Positions 7,731-17,235 of a stretch of 59,923 nucleotides of DNA are shown piece after piece. The stretch lies in NCBI GenBank assembly GCA_041689615.1, contig JBDNFW010000001.1:1-59923 (forward strand), given 5' to 3'. The translations under genes were made by a program, and so were the position numbers. The notes under the pieces are model-generated. The model was not told the origin of the DNA, searched no databases, and saw only the letters and a list, made by a program, of their open reading frames with translations. Positions within the stretch are counted from its first letter, which is position 1; each line of letters starts with the position of its first letter. This DNA is from UBA7359 sp041689615. Lineage in GTDB: Bacteria; Pseudomonadota; Gammaproteobacteria; Eutrophobiales; Eutrophobiaceae.

Positions 7731-8018
7731 TTATTTGTGGGCAATTTCTTTTTCGGTAAATAAATAATCTTTAAGTTCTTTATCAAAAGAAGGATCTTGT
7801 CGACGAATCCATTCAAGCACCATTGCCGCATGTTCTTTTTCTTCATCTCTATTGTGAGCGAGGATTGCTTTTAACTCTTCATCCTTACATGCATCAACTC
7901 TTTGGTTGTACCAATCGACTGCTTCAAGTTCTTCCATTAGCGATGTAATCGCTCTATGCATGTCTCTTGTTTCGTTAGTGAGTTCTTCTATTGGTTCGTG
8001 ATAGCCTTCATTTGCCAT
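7731..8018 (-). CDS. Encapsulated-ferritin-type (EncFtn) iron protein, no cargo tail
   Basis: The 95-residue protein matches the EncFtn family: THR/MHRAI, MEELEAVDWYNQR and ILAHNRDEEKEHAAMVLEW. Ferroxidase-centre residues of the Rhodospirillum rubrum protein (E32, E62, H65) correspond to E30, E60 and H63 here. EncFtn forms an open decameric ring that oxidises iron and is normally delivered into an encapsulin shell by a C-terminal tail. This copy stops at YLFTEKEIAHK with no such tail, and no encapsulin gene lies in the window. It may oxidise iron in the cytosol or load a distant shell by another route. Confidence 0.88.
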   Translation of the reverse strand: MANEGYHEPIEELTNETRDMHRAITSLMEELEAVDWYNQRVDACKDEELKAILAHNRDEEKEHAAMVLEWIRRQDPSFDKELKDYLFTEKEIAHK

Positions 8019-8116
8019 TTTTGATCCTCTTTAAATAATCATTTTATATTCATTTAATACAAGTATTAGCATTAATCCGCATTATAACAAGTATGAGGTT
8101 ATCAGTTTTAAAACTT

Positions 8117-9127
8117 TTACTTAAAGCCTCGGTTATCCAGGAATTGCCAGGTACGCATAATATGTAAAATATCAGTTTCATCTTTAATATGTTGTGGGAA
8201 TGGCGAGAAAGGTGCTGATAGCCGAACAATTCGAATGGCAGCATCATCTAACATTTTTTCTCCAGATGATCGGCGGATGGTAATTTCATCAATAGTACCG
8301 TCGCGTCGCAAAGCAACATCAAGCACTAAACTACCTGATAAGCCCTGTTTTCGTGCTTGTTCCGGATAATTTAGATTGCCGACACGTTCTACTTTTGAAC
8401 GCCAGGCTTCCATATAAGCGGCATAGTTATATTCTTTTGTGCTGGCTGAAATAAATTTTCGTCTGGGGCGTTCCGCTTTTGCTTCCATTTTGCGTCTTAT
8501 TTCGGCACTTAACGAAGCAATCTTGAAACTATTAGTTAAGAGCTCTGTTGCAGTGGGCGCTATTGGTTTTTTAATGATTTCTTTAACGCGTTTTTTTTCA
8601 AGTGTTGTTATTCTTTTTGTCGTTTGAGTCTCATTTGTTTCTGCATTTTTTTTCTCTTTGCTTGGCGCATCGACTTTTTCAACCATGGGTGTCGGGCTTT
8701 CATCTTCTTCAACGGTTAATGTTTCGACAAGATCTTTTTTCACAAGAGAAGTTTCTTCAACAACAGCTTCAGTCGTTGCTGATTCAGCCGGCTGAGCTGG
8801 CTCTTGTGCGGCCGGTTGCGGCATCGTTATATTAGGTTTTGGATCAGGAAAAGGTGCGGGCATAGGCGCCGAAGGATTTGCCGGTTCATCAACATTACCG
8901 CCGCCTTCAAGATTTGCCTGCGCCAGCATTTTAGCTTCTTCGGGCTCAGCACTTTTTTGTTGAACTAAAACTATTTCCATCGAATTGAAACGCGCGCGGG
9001 AACGATCTTCTTGAGAAAAAGTAATGCCAAGAATAAGCAATGCATGAAACAGTATGGCAAGACTTAAAGTCAAACCAAACCGATCCAGTGGCGTTATTAT
9101 AGGTTTAGCAGCTTGTACGGTTGCCAC
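8117..9127 (-). CDS. tonB: Energy transducer TonB
   Basis: The 336-residue protein has a single N-terminal membrane anchor (LTLSLAILFHALLILGITF, about residues 18-36), a long Pro/Glu/Lys-rich periplasmic spacer, and a C-terminal TonB domain. The domain contains YPEQARKQGLSGSLVLDVAL and ends in DILHIMRTWQFL. TonB carries proton-motive energy from ExbBD to outer-membrane receptors, such as the one at 49775. exbB and exbD are not adjacent. It follows gshB, an order seen in many gammaproteobacteria. Confidence 0.93.
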   Translation of the reverse strand: MATVQAAKPIITPLDRFGLTLSLAILFHALLILGITFSQEDRSRARFNSMEIVLVQQKSAEPEEAKMLAQANLEGGGNVDEPANPSAPMPAPFPDPKPNITMPQPAAQEPAQPAESATTEAVVEETSLVKKDLVETLTVEEDESPTPMVEKVDAPSKEKKNAETNETQTTKRITTLEKKRVKEIIKKPIAPTATELLTNSFKIASLSAEIRRKMEAKAERPRRKFISASTKEYNYAAYMEAWRSKVERVGNLNYPEQARKQGLSGSLVLDVALRRDGTIDEITIRRSSGEKMLDDAAIRIVRLSAPFSPFPQHIKDETDILHIMRTWQFLDNRGFK

Positions 9128-9167
9128 GTCTAGAATTGGTTACCAATAAGTAAGTGTAAAAAGTGTT

Positions 9168-10118
9168 TCACCATTTAATTTGTTTGCGTTTTTCCAAAGC
9201 ATCCATCAATTGTCCAGCGATGTCGATATTATACAGGCTATCTAATTCACGAATACAGGTTGGACTGGTGACATTTATTTCGGTTAAATAATCACCAATT
9301 ACATCCATACCGACAAACATTAAACCCATTTCACGTAAACGTGGACCAACTTGTTTACAAATCCATCGGTCACGTTCACTTAGTTCAACGCCCTGTCCTG
9401 TTCCGCCTCTGGCCAGATTTCCGCGTACTTCGCCTTCAGCAGGTATTCTTGCCAATGCATAAGGAATCGGTTCACCATCAATTAATAATATTCGTTTATC
9501 TCCAGCAGAAATTTCCGGGACAAATTTTTGTGCCATAACATAAGTTGTACCTTCTCTGGTCATGTTTTCAAGAATAACCTTGCAGTTATGATCAGTTTCA
9601 TTGACACGATATATACTTTGTCCGGCCATACCATCAAGCGGTTTTATGATTGTGTCTTTATGTTGTTTTATGAATTCGAACAAAATATCCATGTTACGAC
9701 TCACCTGAGTCGGCGCAATACAATTTGCAAAATGCGTAATAAACATTTTTTCATTTGCATTTCTAAGAGCCGTCGGACTATTTACAACAAGTGTTCCCAA
9801 TCGTTCTGCGTGTTCGAGAATGTAAGTAGAATAAATATATTCAAGATCAAAAGGTGGATCCTTGCGCATCAAAATAATATCCAGGCTGGCAAGTTCTTCA
9901 GTTCGACTTTGTGATAAGTTAAACCATTGCTCGGGATTATCATCTACCTTCAGACTTTGTATTTTTGCCATAGGAACATCATCATTAATATAAATATCCT
10001 GCATTTCCATATAGGCGAGTTCCCAGCCACGCTTTTGCGCAGCCAGTAGCATGGCAAATGAACTGTCTTTTTTTATATTGATCCCACTGATGGGATCCAT
10101 GAGTATTCCAAGCTTCAT
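9168..10118 (-). CDS. gshB: Glutathione synthetase
   Basis: This enzyme ligates gamma-glutamylcysteine and glycine using ATP. The 316-residue length, the N-terminal MDPISGINIKKDSSFAML, the ATP-grasp segment KPLDGMAGQSIYR and the C-terminal EINVTSPTCIREL are all family hallmarks. It is the first gene of the minus-strand run and is divergent from hemC; the 120-base gap between them must hold both promoters. Confidence 0.97.
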   Translation of the reverse strand: MKLGILMDPISGINIKKDSSFAMLLAAQKRGWELAYMEMQDIYINDDVPMAKIQSLKVDDNPEQWFNLSQSRTEELASLDIILMRKDPPFDLEYIYSTYILEHAERLGTLVVNSPTALRNANEKMFITHFANCIAPTQVSRNMDILFEFIKQHKDTIIKPLDGMAGQSIYRVNETDHNCKVILENMTREGTTYVMAQKFVPEISAGDKRILLIDGEPIPYALARIPAEGEVRGNLARGGTGQGVELSERDRWICKQVGPRLREMGLMFVGMDVIGDYLTEINVTSPTCIRELDSLYNIDIAGQLMDALEKRKQIKW

Positions 10119-10239
10119 CAGATTTTCTTTATATTAGGTAAGTATCGTTACTATAAAAGATTCTCTTAATGATACCCAAAGTGTATGATAATAAACACCA
10201 TATGCATTAATAAGACATTGTTTAAATTAATAAATTACA

Positions 10240-11160
10240 GTGAAAACACTTAAAATAGCGACTCGAAAAAGCCCGTTGGCCTTATGGCAGGCTGAACATG
10301 TAAAAAAGTGCTTATTAGCGCTCCATTCTGATTTATCTGTTGAATTAGTCAGTATGCAAACAGAAGGCGATCGATTTCTTGATGCACCATTAGTTGCTGT
10401 TGGCGGAAAAGGACTCTTCATTAAAGAGCTTGAGCAGGCCTTATTAGAAGGCAGAGCTGATATTGCCGTGCATTCGATGAAAGATGTGACGATTGATTTG
10501 CCGGATGAACTTGATTTACCAGTGATTATGGAACGGGAAGACACAAGAGATGTGTTTATATCGAATACCTATAAAAAAATTGAAGATCTTCCTGCTAATG
10601 CGGTATTGGGTACTTCGAGTCTTCGTCGTCAATCGCAAGTTAAAGCTTTGCATCCCGAAATAGTATTAAAAGATCTACGCGGTAATGTCGGAACGCGTTT
10701 GGGCAAACTGGATGCTGGTGAATATGATGCCATTATGTTGGCCGCAGCAGGCATTATACGATTGGGGTTAGGCGAACGAATAACGCAACTCATTCTCCCT
10801 TCCGTTTTATTACCTGCAATTGGTCAAGGTGCGATTGGTATTGAGTGCCGCGCTGGTGATGATGTCGTGCAAGAATTAATCGCGCCGTTAAATCATCGTG
10901 ATACATCAATATGTGTACAGACGGAACGGGCTTTTAGTCGTCGTTTGTTTGGCGGATGTCAGCTACCCATAGCAGGACAAGCATCTATTATTGGTGATGA
11001 AATTGAATTAGTTGGTTTAATTGCAAGAGTTGATGGCAGTGAAGTAATTAAGTCAGAGCAAAAAGGATCGGTTGCCGACATTGATAATATTGGTATTGCA
11101 TTAGCTGAGGTATTATTGCAACGCGGTGGTGATGAAATTTTAAAAGAATTGATGCATTAA
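10240..11160 (+). CDS. hemC: Porphobilinogen deaminase
   Basis: HemC condenses four porphobilinogens into hydroxymethylbilane. The 306-residue protein starts at a GTG with KTLKIATRKSPLALWQAEHV. It contains HSMKDVT (substrate-side basic residues), GTSSLRRQSQ, DLRGNVGTRLGKL, and FGGCQLPIAG with the cysteine that holds the dipyrromethane cofactor. It heads hemC-hemD/X-hemY, the usual gammaproteobacterial order, eight bases before the next gene. Confidence 0.97.
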   Translation: MKTLKIATRKSPLALWQAEHVKKCLLALHSDLSVELVSMQTEGDRFLDAPLVAVGGKGLFIKELEQALLEGRADIAVHSMKDVTIDLPDELDLPVIMEREDTRDVFISNTYKKIEDLPANAVLGTSSLRRQSQVKALHPEIVLKDLRGNVGTRLGKLDAGEYDAIMLAAAGIIRLGLGERITQLILPSVLLPAIGQGAIGIECRAGDDVVQELIAPLNHRDTSICVQTERAFSRRLFGGCQLPIAGQASIIGDEIELVGLIARVDGSEVIKSEQKGSVADIDNIGIALAEVLLQRGGDEILKELMH

Positions 11161-11168
11161 ATATTATT

Positions 11169-13031
11169 GTGTTAGTGACATTAAATAACAAACGAATATT
11201 AGTTACCCGGCCAAAAAATCAAGCCGATTATCTATGCCAATTAATTTCAAATGCGGTTGGAGAGAGCGTACTTTTTCCAACGATTGAAATTCAGCCGGTT
11301 TTAAATTCAGATGAACTTTGCAATTGTTTCTCCAATATTAATAAATATGACTTTGTTATATTTGTTAGTCGTAATGCCGTTAATGTCGTGTTTGAAAACT
11401 ATTTGAGCCAATCTAATCTACCAGAGCTGACGCAACTATTAGCCATTGGATCCGGTACAGCTACTGTTTTAGCTGAAATGAATATTACGGATGTATTGCA
11501 TGCCGGGGTTCAGGCAGATAGTGAAAATTTATTGCAATTACCGGAATTACAAAGCGATTTTATTCGCGATAAGAAAGTATTAATTGTGCGTGGTGTTGGC
11601 GGTCGCGAGTTATTAGCGGATAATTTAAAAACGCGCGGTGCTAATGTTGACTATGCTGAGGTATATAAACGTTGTTTGCCTGAATATGAGATACAGGAAC
11701 GTCATGAAATATGGCAGAATAAGACACCGGATGCGGTTATTGTTAGTAGTAATGAAGGGCTTGAGAATCTGTTAAAATTGACACCGGAAGCGGATCAGAA
11801 ACAGTTATTTAAAACGCCGCTAGTTGTTATGTCTGTACGAAATGCGGATTTAGCAAAAGAGATGGGTTTTGTTGCAGAAATAGAAATTGCAAAAAATAAA
11901 AATGATGAAGGTCTTTTGACAGCAGTATTAGAACTTGTTGGAGATGAATCAGGTATGAACGAAGAAAAAGAAAACAAGGTGCTGGATGAAAAAGACCAGG
12001 AAGGAAATGTTGATAAAAATAAAGTCATCGATAAAAAAACAGTTTCTGTAGATGAATCAAAATCAACAAGCAAGTTCTCAATTGTTGTGCCTGTCATTCT
12101 TATAGTTATTTTTTCCGTTGCCTTTGTTTTTATAAATAATCGACTTAATACAATTGAGAGCGAATTTAAGCAAAGGGATATAAAAAATAATAACGCGACT
12201 CAAGATAGTGATGATCGCACAGAAGAAATCTTATCAAGGTTCACTGGCATACAGCAAAAACTGAAAGAACTTGACTCAAAGCAGAAAGTTCTTTCGCATT
12301 CATTTTCACAACCAGTAGAACAACAGATTCATATTAATCAAGATTATGCTCTGGCTGAGATTGAGCACTTGTTAATTATTGCCAGTTACAATCTTCAACT
12401 TGACCATAATGTTGCTGGTGCGCTATCTGCGATGGAAGCAGCAGATGCACGTTTAACCGGATTGACCGATCCAGCTGTATTAAGTGTACGAGAACAGTTG
12501 ATTGCAGACATGAATGAGCTTCGGTCTATTAACCAGGCTGATCTAAGTGGTTTGGCTTTATTCTTGTCAGATTTAATTAATCGTGTTGACCGCTTAGCGC
12601 TAAAAGAAAATATTGTATTGGAAAAGCCAGAGGTAAGCACGGAAAAAAATGAAGAACCAGTAGAAGGCGCAAAGCATTTTTTTGCTCTGGTCTTTAAAGA
12701 ATTAAAAAGCCTGATTGTGATAACGCGTGATAAGGATGTGGGTAAAGCGCGTTTACTGCCGGATGAAGTTTATTTTCTTAGAGCAAATCTAAAACTTGAA
12801 TTAGCCAATGCGCGGTTTGCGGTATTTAATCGCGATACAGAAAATTTGCATTCATCAATAGGTCATATACAAAGCTGGTTGAACGATTATTTTGATTTAT
12901 CTGATTCAGATGTTCGTAATATTTATGATTCATTGTCGAGCATGAAAAAAATGGAACTGGAATTTCCAGAACTAGATATTAGTTCTTCGCTTGAATCGGT
13001 GCGCGCGTTGAGTCGTTATCAAGACGAATAG
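11169..13031 (+). CDS. hemD-hemX: Fused uroporphyrinogen-III synthase / HemX
   Basis: One 620-residue frame joins two usual genes. Residues 1-255 are a HemD uroporphyrinogen-III synthase (VTRPKNQADYL, VSRNAVNVVF, IVRGVGGRELLADNL), which cyclises hydroxymethylbilane. A charged linker (about 260-302) leads to one membrane span (303-323), a coiled-coil stretch and a HemX-type domain with EHLLIIASYNLQLDHN and the terminal LSSMKKMELEFP region. The start is GTG. The frame is open throughout, so the fusion looks genuine. HemD would face the cytoplasm, tethered to the membrane next to HemY. Confidence 0.92.
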   Translation: MLVTLNNKRILVTRPKNQADYLCQLISNAVGESVLFPTIEIQPVLNSDELCNCFSNINKYDFVIFVSRNAVNVVFENYLSQSNLPELTQLLAIGSGTATVLAEMNITDVLHAGVQADSENLLQLPELQSDFIRDKKVLIVRGVGGRELLADNLKTRGANVDYAEVYKRCLPEYEIQERHEIWQNKTPDAVIVSSNEGLENLLKLTPEADQKQLFKTPLVVMSVRNADLAKEMGFVAEIEIAKNKNDEGLLTAVLELVGDESGMNEEKENKVLDEKDQEGNVDKNKVIDKKTVSVDESKSTSKFSIVVPVILIVIFSVAFVFINNRLNTIESEFKQRDIKNNNATQDSDDRTEEILSRFTGIQQKLKELDSKQKVLSHSFSQPVEQQIHINQDYALAEIEHLLIIASYNLQLDHNVAGALSAMEAADARLTGLTDPAVLSVREQLIADMNELRSINQADLSGLALFLSDLINRVDRLALKENIVLEKPEVSTEKNEEPVEGAKHFFALVFKELKSLIVITRDKDVGKARLLPDEVYFLRANLKLELANARFAVFNRDTENLHSSIGHIQSWLNDYFDLSDSDVRNIYDSLSSMKKMELEFPELDISSSLESVRALSRYQDE

Positions 13032-13069
13032 AATGATCATGCCGATGAAGAAGACTTGACCCCACAGCA

Positions 13070-14254
13070 ATGAAACTTTTATTAATCAGTTTACTGGCAT
13101 TATTGCTAGCCGTTGCGATTGGTTCTATCGCTGGTTCGGATACCGGCTATGTCATGATGACTATTTCAGGTTGGAAGATACAAACTAGCGCAACCCTGTT
13201 CGTTATTATTTTATTTTTAGGTTTTCTAACGAGTTATTTTATTGTGCGCAGTGTGATACGTTTTTGGACGATGCCGAAAGAAATAAAAAAGTGGAGTTTG
13301 CATCGAGGTCAACGACGAGCTGAAAAATATTTAACACAAGGGTTGATCCATATGACCGAAGGTCAATGGAAAAAAGCCGAACATGATTTTTGTAAGGCCG
13401 CACCATATAGTAGAGCTCCTCATGTTAATTATCTTTATGCTGCACGAGTAGCGCAAGAGTTACATTCAGTTGATCGACGTGATGAGTATTTACGTCTTGC
13501 CTATCATCATAATCCTGATGCCAGTATTGCCGTTGGTATAACGCAAGCTGAATTGCAATTGAGTCAGGATCAAACAGAGCAAGCGCTGGCAACATTAAAA
13601 CATTTGCAACATAAGCAACCGGATCAAATTCAGGTTAAGCAACTGTTACTGGATACGTATATCGATCTTAATGATTGGCAATCTGTTTTAAAATTAATCC
13701 CAGCTATAGAAAAAACCAGTCTTTATTCGCGTGAACAGATACAGGCAAAACAACTGGATGCTTATGCCGGCTTGTTAAAAGAAGCAGGGAGTCTAAATAG
13801 TAAAGATAAACTAAATATAGTGTGGTCAAATATTCCGCGTAAATTGCAGCTGCATTTTTATTTAATGGAAGTTTATATTAATGAACGCCTTAAGTTTGAA
13901 GATACGGCAGATTGTGAATTGCTGTTAAGAAGCGCATTAAAAAAACAATGGGATAATATGTTGGTGCGTTTGTATGGTTTAGTTGTGGGTAATGACACTA
14001 ACAAACAATTAGCTATGGCCGAGTCCTGGTTGCAAAATCATGCACGTGATGCTGTTTTGTTATTATCATTAGGCAGAATCTGTATGCGAAATAAATTATG
14101 GGGTAAGGCCAGAGATTACTTGCAGGAAAGCATTAATGTTCAAGCTATTCCAGAAGCATATTATGAATTTGCAAAACTACACGAGTATGAAGGACACAAT
14201 AAAGAAGCTGCTGTGTGTTATGAGAAAGGTTTGGCGCTGGCAACAGGCGTCTGA
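13070..14254 (+). CDS. hemY: HemY, membrane-bound TPR protein
   Basis: The 394-residue protein has two N-terminal membrane spans (about residues 3-20 and 41-63), then the HemY-type region (RGQRRAEKYLTQGLIHMTEGQWKKAE) and TPR-like helices to the end (YYEFAKLHEYEGHNKEAAVCYEKGL). Proteobacterial HemY is a tetrapyrrole-associated scaffold and is not the Gram-positive protoporphyrinogen oxidase of the same name. It follows hemD/X by 38 bases. Confidence 0.92.
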   Translation: MKLLLISLLALLLAVAIGSIAGSDTGYVMMTISGWKIQTSATLFVIILFLGFLTSYFIVRSVIRFWTMPKEIKKWSLHRGQRRAEKYLTQGLIHMTEGQWKKAEHDFCKAAPYSRAPHVNYLYAARVAQELHSVDRRDEYLRLAYHHNPDASIAVGITQAELQLSQDQTEQALATLKHLQHKQPDQIQVKQLLLDTYIDLNDWQSVLKLIPAIEKTSLYSREQIQAKQLDAYAGLLKEAGSLNSKDKLNIVWSNIPRKLQLHFYLMEVYINERLKFEDTADCELLLRSALKKQWDNMLVRLYGLVVGNDTNKQLAMAESWLQNHARDAVLLLSLGRICMRNKLWGKARDYLQESINVQAIPEAYYEFAKLHEYEGHNKEAAVCYEKGLALATGV

Positions 14255-14286
14255 GATTATTTCACAATTGTTCTTTTGTCCTCTGG

Positions 14287-14470
14287 CGTCGTCGCCTAAA
14301 GCGCCTACAGTTGGTAAAAACGCACCCAAAGCACTCGTGGGGCAGACCTACTCAATCGGTCATTTATAATTATAAACTCCCTCATTTGTGTACAGGACGT
14401 ACGGTATGCAGATTTTGCAGGAGCAAAAAATCTGCCGTGCGCTTTTGCCTAGCCACAGAATAAAAGCCCT
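14287..14470. repeat. Dispersed repeat block (hemY-reductase spacer)
   Basis: This non-coding spacer contains GTCGCCTAAAGCGCCTACAG followed by TTGG (14291-14314), a segment repeated in part at 35.6-35.9 kb. It also has GTACAGGACGTAC and GCAGGAGCAAAAAA, elements also found at 35.66-35.71 kb. A hairpin of GCAGATTTT/AAAATCTGC type spans 14408-14442. No ORF is convincing. I read it as one member of a repeat family scattered through the window. Confidence 0.55.
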
Positions 14471-14484
14471 GCTTGTGAAAAGTC

Positions 14485-15495
14485 TCAGTTAGTAGCAAAT
14501 TCGAATGAGTCTGAAAATAACCGTTCTTTATTTAAACCCCGTTTGGGAAATGATTCTACTACTGCATTAATCATTGGCGGTGGGCCGCAGGCATAAACAT
14601 CGTGTCCTGATAAATCAGCATAGTCTTCCAGTACTGCTTCATGAACAAAACCTGTTTTTCCTTTCCAGTTTTTTAGTTTATCGGTTTCAGATAAAACGGG
14701 ACTATATTTAATGTGCGGATGGTTAATAGTCCATTGTTTAACAGTATCTTCGAAATACAGATCAGTTTCTGTACGTGCGCCCCAATAAATATGTATAGGT
14801 CGGAAATCCTTTATCTCAAACGAATGTTCGACCAGACTTTTAACTGGTGCGAAGCCGGTGCCGCCAGCAATCATAATGATGGGTCTATCAGATTCTTGTA
14901 AAGTAAATTGACCTAAGGGTCCTTCGATACGTAAAAAAGCTTTGTCTTTTAAATCCTTGAAGGCGTATTCAGAAAACAGTCCGCCTTCATAATAACGAAT
15001 ATGAAGTTCCAATTTTTGATCTTCATGCGGCGGATTGGCTAGAGAGAACGAGCGGCGTTTGCCATCTTTCATTAAAATATCAATGTATTGTCCTGCCAGA
15101 AACTGTAGTTGTTCTGTTTTCGGTAACTCGAGAATAAGACGAATAACATCGTCATTCAGTTTTTCACATACGGTTACACGACAAGGAAATTGTCTAAGTT
15201 TGATATCAACAGAAGTTTCAATCGTACGTGCTTGTATGGACAAATCACTGGTTGCTTTTGCCTGACAAAGTAATGCAAGTCCTTGTTGATTTTCTTCTTC
15301 TGAAAGAGCTTCGGGTAAGCCGTCAGTATATGTAATGTTGCCACTAATAATTTTTGCTTTGCATGAACCACAAGAACCATTACGGCAACCGTAAGGCAAG
15401 TTATGTCCCTGACGTAAAGCAGCCTCGAGTACGGCTTCATCTTTCTCAATGATGAAGCTAATATTTTGTTCTGTAAGTTGGGCTTTGAAAGACAT
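14485..15495 (-). CDS. [2Fe-2S] ferredoxin-NAD(P)H reductase (AscD/oxygenase-reductase type)
   Basis: The 336-residue protein has an N-terminal plant-type ferredoxin domain with cysteines in YGCRNGSCGSCKAKI and a fourth in ALLCQAK. An FAD domain (RSFSLANPP) and an NAD(P) domain (GGTGFAPVKSL and the C-terminal DVYACGPPPMI) follow. Such reductases feed electrons to oxygenases or act in sugar-deoxygenation; gammaproteobacterial genomes often annotate them as CDP-6-deoxy-3,4-glucoseen reductase. No partner oxygenase is adjacent, so the acceptor is unknown. Confidence 0.85.
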   Translation of the reverse strand: MSFKAQLTEQNISFIIEKDEAVLEAALRQGHNLPYGCRNGSCGSCKAKIISGNITYTDGLPEALSEEENQQGLALLCQAKATSDLSIQARTIETSVDIKLRQFPCRVTVCEKLNDDVIRLILELPKTEQLQFLAGQYIDILMKDGKRRSFSLANPPHEDQKLELHIRYYEGGLFSEYAFKDLKDKAFLRIEGPLGQFTLQESDRPIIMIAGGTGFAPVKSLVEHSFEIKDFRPIHIYWGARTETDLYFEDTVKQWTINHPHIKYSPVLSETDKLKNWKGKTGFVHEAVLEDYADLSGHDVYACGPPPMINAVVESFPKRGLNKERLFSDSFEFATN

Positions 15496-15555
15496 AAAGT
15501 GTATATCAAGGTGAGATAAGTTATCTCACGAAAAGTATTTGTTTAAAGTGTAGCG

Positions 15556-16215
15556 TTATTTATTAGGTAGGCTTCTACTGCTATTCAACCAACGAAGTAA
15601 AGGTTCCCATTGTTCACGATCATAATATGTTTTCGATGGCGCTAACTCAAAGATACCCAATCCACGTTCTGCTGCACGAATATAATTTTGGCTAGCGCGA
15701 AGCATGGTCATAAAGGGAAGTTTTTTTCCATTCGGTAATTTAATGTGATTCAAATAATGTTCAAGTTTTGCTGCAGCTAAAGTGTCTTCGCGTACACGAT
15801 TAGCAATGGTTGCGATTTTTATTTTATTATTAATTGTTCCCTTTAGTGAAAATAACGCATGAAGAAATCGTTCCGCTGCACGAATATCAATTGGCGAAGC
15901 GATAACAGGCATGACCATAGTTTGTGCCTGACTTAAAAATTTATTTAATCGGTTATCTGTAACACCTGCAGGCGTGTCAATAATTAAAATCTCAGTGCCT
16001 TTTGGTATTTCCAGACTATCATTTTTTAATACTGCGCCGTTAATTAGACCTCGGGATTCCGATCTGGCGGCAAGCCAATCCTGACTTGAACCTTGTGGAT
16101 CACAGTCGGCAAGCGTTACATTTTTTCCTTGAGTTGCAAAATAACTGGAAATATTCGTCGCAATGGTACTTTTTCCACTTCCGCCTTTAGGATTTAAAAC
16201 TAATATAGTGCGCAT
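15556..16215 (-). CDS. ParA/MinD-type ATPase
   Basis: The 219-residue protein has the deviant Walker A KGGSGKST at residues 10-17, DCDPQGSSQDWL as the switch region, and a Walker B-like EILIIDTPAG. This family positions plasmids, chromosomes or protein complexes on nucleoid or membrane. No parB or parS-like partner is adjacent, so it is an orphan ParA, probably chromosomal and not for plasmid partition. It precedes phosphoribulokinase by 51 bases on the other side; carboxysome-positioning McdA also belongs to this superfamily, but nothing here shows that role. Confidence 0.87.
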   Translation of the reverse strand: MRTILVLNPKGGSGKSTIATNISSYFATQGKNVTLADCDPQGSSQDWLAARSESRGLINGAVLKNDSLEIPKGTEILIIDTPAGVTDNRLNKFLSQAQTMVMPVIASPIDIRAAERFLHALFSLKGTINNKIKIATIANRVREDTLAAAKLEHYLNHIKLPNGKKLPFMTMLRASQNYIRAAERGLGIFELAPSKTYYDREQWEPLLRWLNSSRSLPNK

Positions 16216-16266
16216 AGTGATATTAAAGTTAATGGATTTAAGCGCATTCTCATATAAATGAGGTGA

Positions 16267-17139
16267 TTAATCACTCTTTTGGGCGATTAATTTGCGTAAT
16301 AATGGCGTTAAGATCAGCTGCATGGCGAAAACTTTCTTGCCCGCAGGAACAACAATCGTATCTGGACTCGACATCATCGAACCTTCAAGCATCTCCAGAA
16401 GATAACGGAAATCAACCTCAATTCTGTCCTGATTACGTATGTGTATAACGCAAAAACTTTCATCGTTGCTCGGAACATAGTCTGTTTCAAAGGGATTAGC
16501 TGTATCGATAGTTGGCACGCGTTGGAAATTAATGTCGGTGCGGGAAAATTGTGGCGTAATGTAATGCATATAATCATACATACGATCCAGAATAAGTTTT
16601 GTTGCATCTGCTGCGGTATAGCCTCTGATTGATCGGTCTCTGTGAATTTTCTGCATCCATTCCAGATTAATAATAGGTGTAACACCAATTAACAGATCTA
16701 CATGCTGAGCGACGTTGACGGTATCAGTTACCACACCACCGTGCAGTCCTTCATAAAAAAGAATATCAGTATCTTCTTCTATCGGTTCCCAAGGAGTCAG
16801 GCTACCGGGAGGCAGTCCATGTTGAGATGCCTCTTTTTCATCGTGGACATAATAACGACGTTCGCCAGTTCCGTTTTCAGCATATCCCTTAAATAAGGTT
16901 TCTAGCTCTTCAAATAGATTGCCTTCCGGACCAAAGTGCGTCAAATGTTCCCCTTTTTCTTCTGCCTCGGTACTTAGCTCGTCCATTTTGGCGCGATCAT
17001 AACGATGAAAACAGTCGCCTTCGATAATCGCGGCTTTGATCCCGTCTTTTTTAAACATGTACTCAAACGCACTCTTGGCTACACTCGTGCCCGCGCCTGA
17101 AGAACCTGTAACCGCAATTATTGGATGTTTTAGTGACAT
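16267..17139 (-). CDS. prkB: Phosphoribulokinase (bacterial type)
   Basis: This enzyme makes ribulose 1,5-bisphosphate for RuBisCO. The 290-residue length and the N-terminal GSSGAGTSVAKSAFEYMF (P-loop) fit the proteobacterial octameric enzyme, as do HFGPEGNLFEELE and YEGLHGG with the catalytic acid. No RuBisCO, cbbR or other Calvin-cycle gene is adjacent. Its presence suggests autotrophic capacity, but the cycle cannot be confirmed from this window. Confidence 0.95.
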   Translation of the reverse strand: MSLKHPIIAVTGSSGAGTSVAKSAFEYMFKKDGIKAAIIEGDCFHRYDRAKMDELSTEAEEKGEHLTHFGPEGNLFEELETLFKGYAENGTGERRYYVHDEKEASQHGLPPGSLTPWEPIEEDTDILFYEGLHGGVVTDTVNVAQHVDLLIGVTPIINLEWMQKIHRDRSIRGYTAADATKLILDRMYDYMHYITPQFSRTDINFQRVPTIDTANPFETDYVPSNDESFCVIHIRNQDRIEVDFRYLLEMLEGSMMSSPDTIVVPAGKKVFAMQLILTPLLRKLIAQKSD

Positions 17140-17235
17140 AGGTCTTTAATTATACTCGATTGAAGCTCTTTAATATTTAAATTCATTTATTATCAATGCG
17201 TTATGCGTTGTACAATCCGGTACTCGAAGGCATTA

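Noticed and set aside
8050..8247. 65-codon reverse ORF at the tonB end
   Set aside because: It overlaps the well-conserved C-terminal TonB domain in another frame.
15556..16215. ParA as a plasmid-partition or carboxysome-positioning gene
   Set aside because: No parB, parS-like repeats or carboxysome genes are adjacent, so only a general ParA call is safe.
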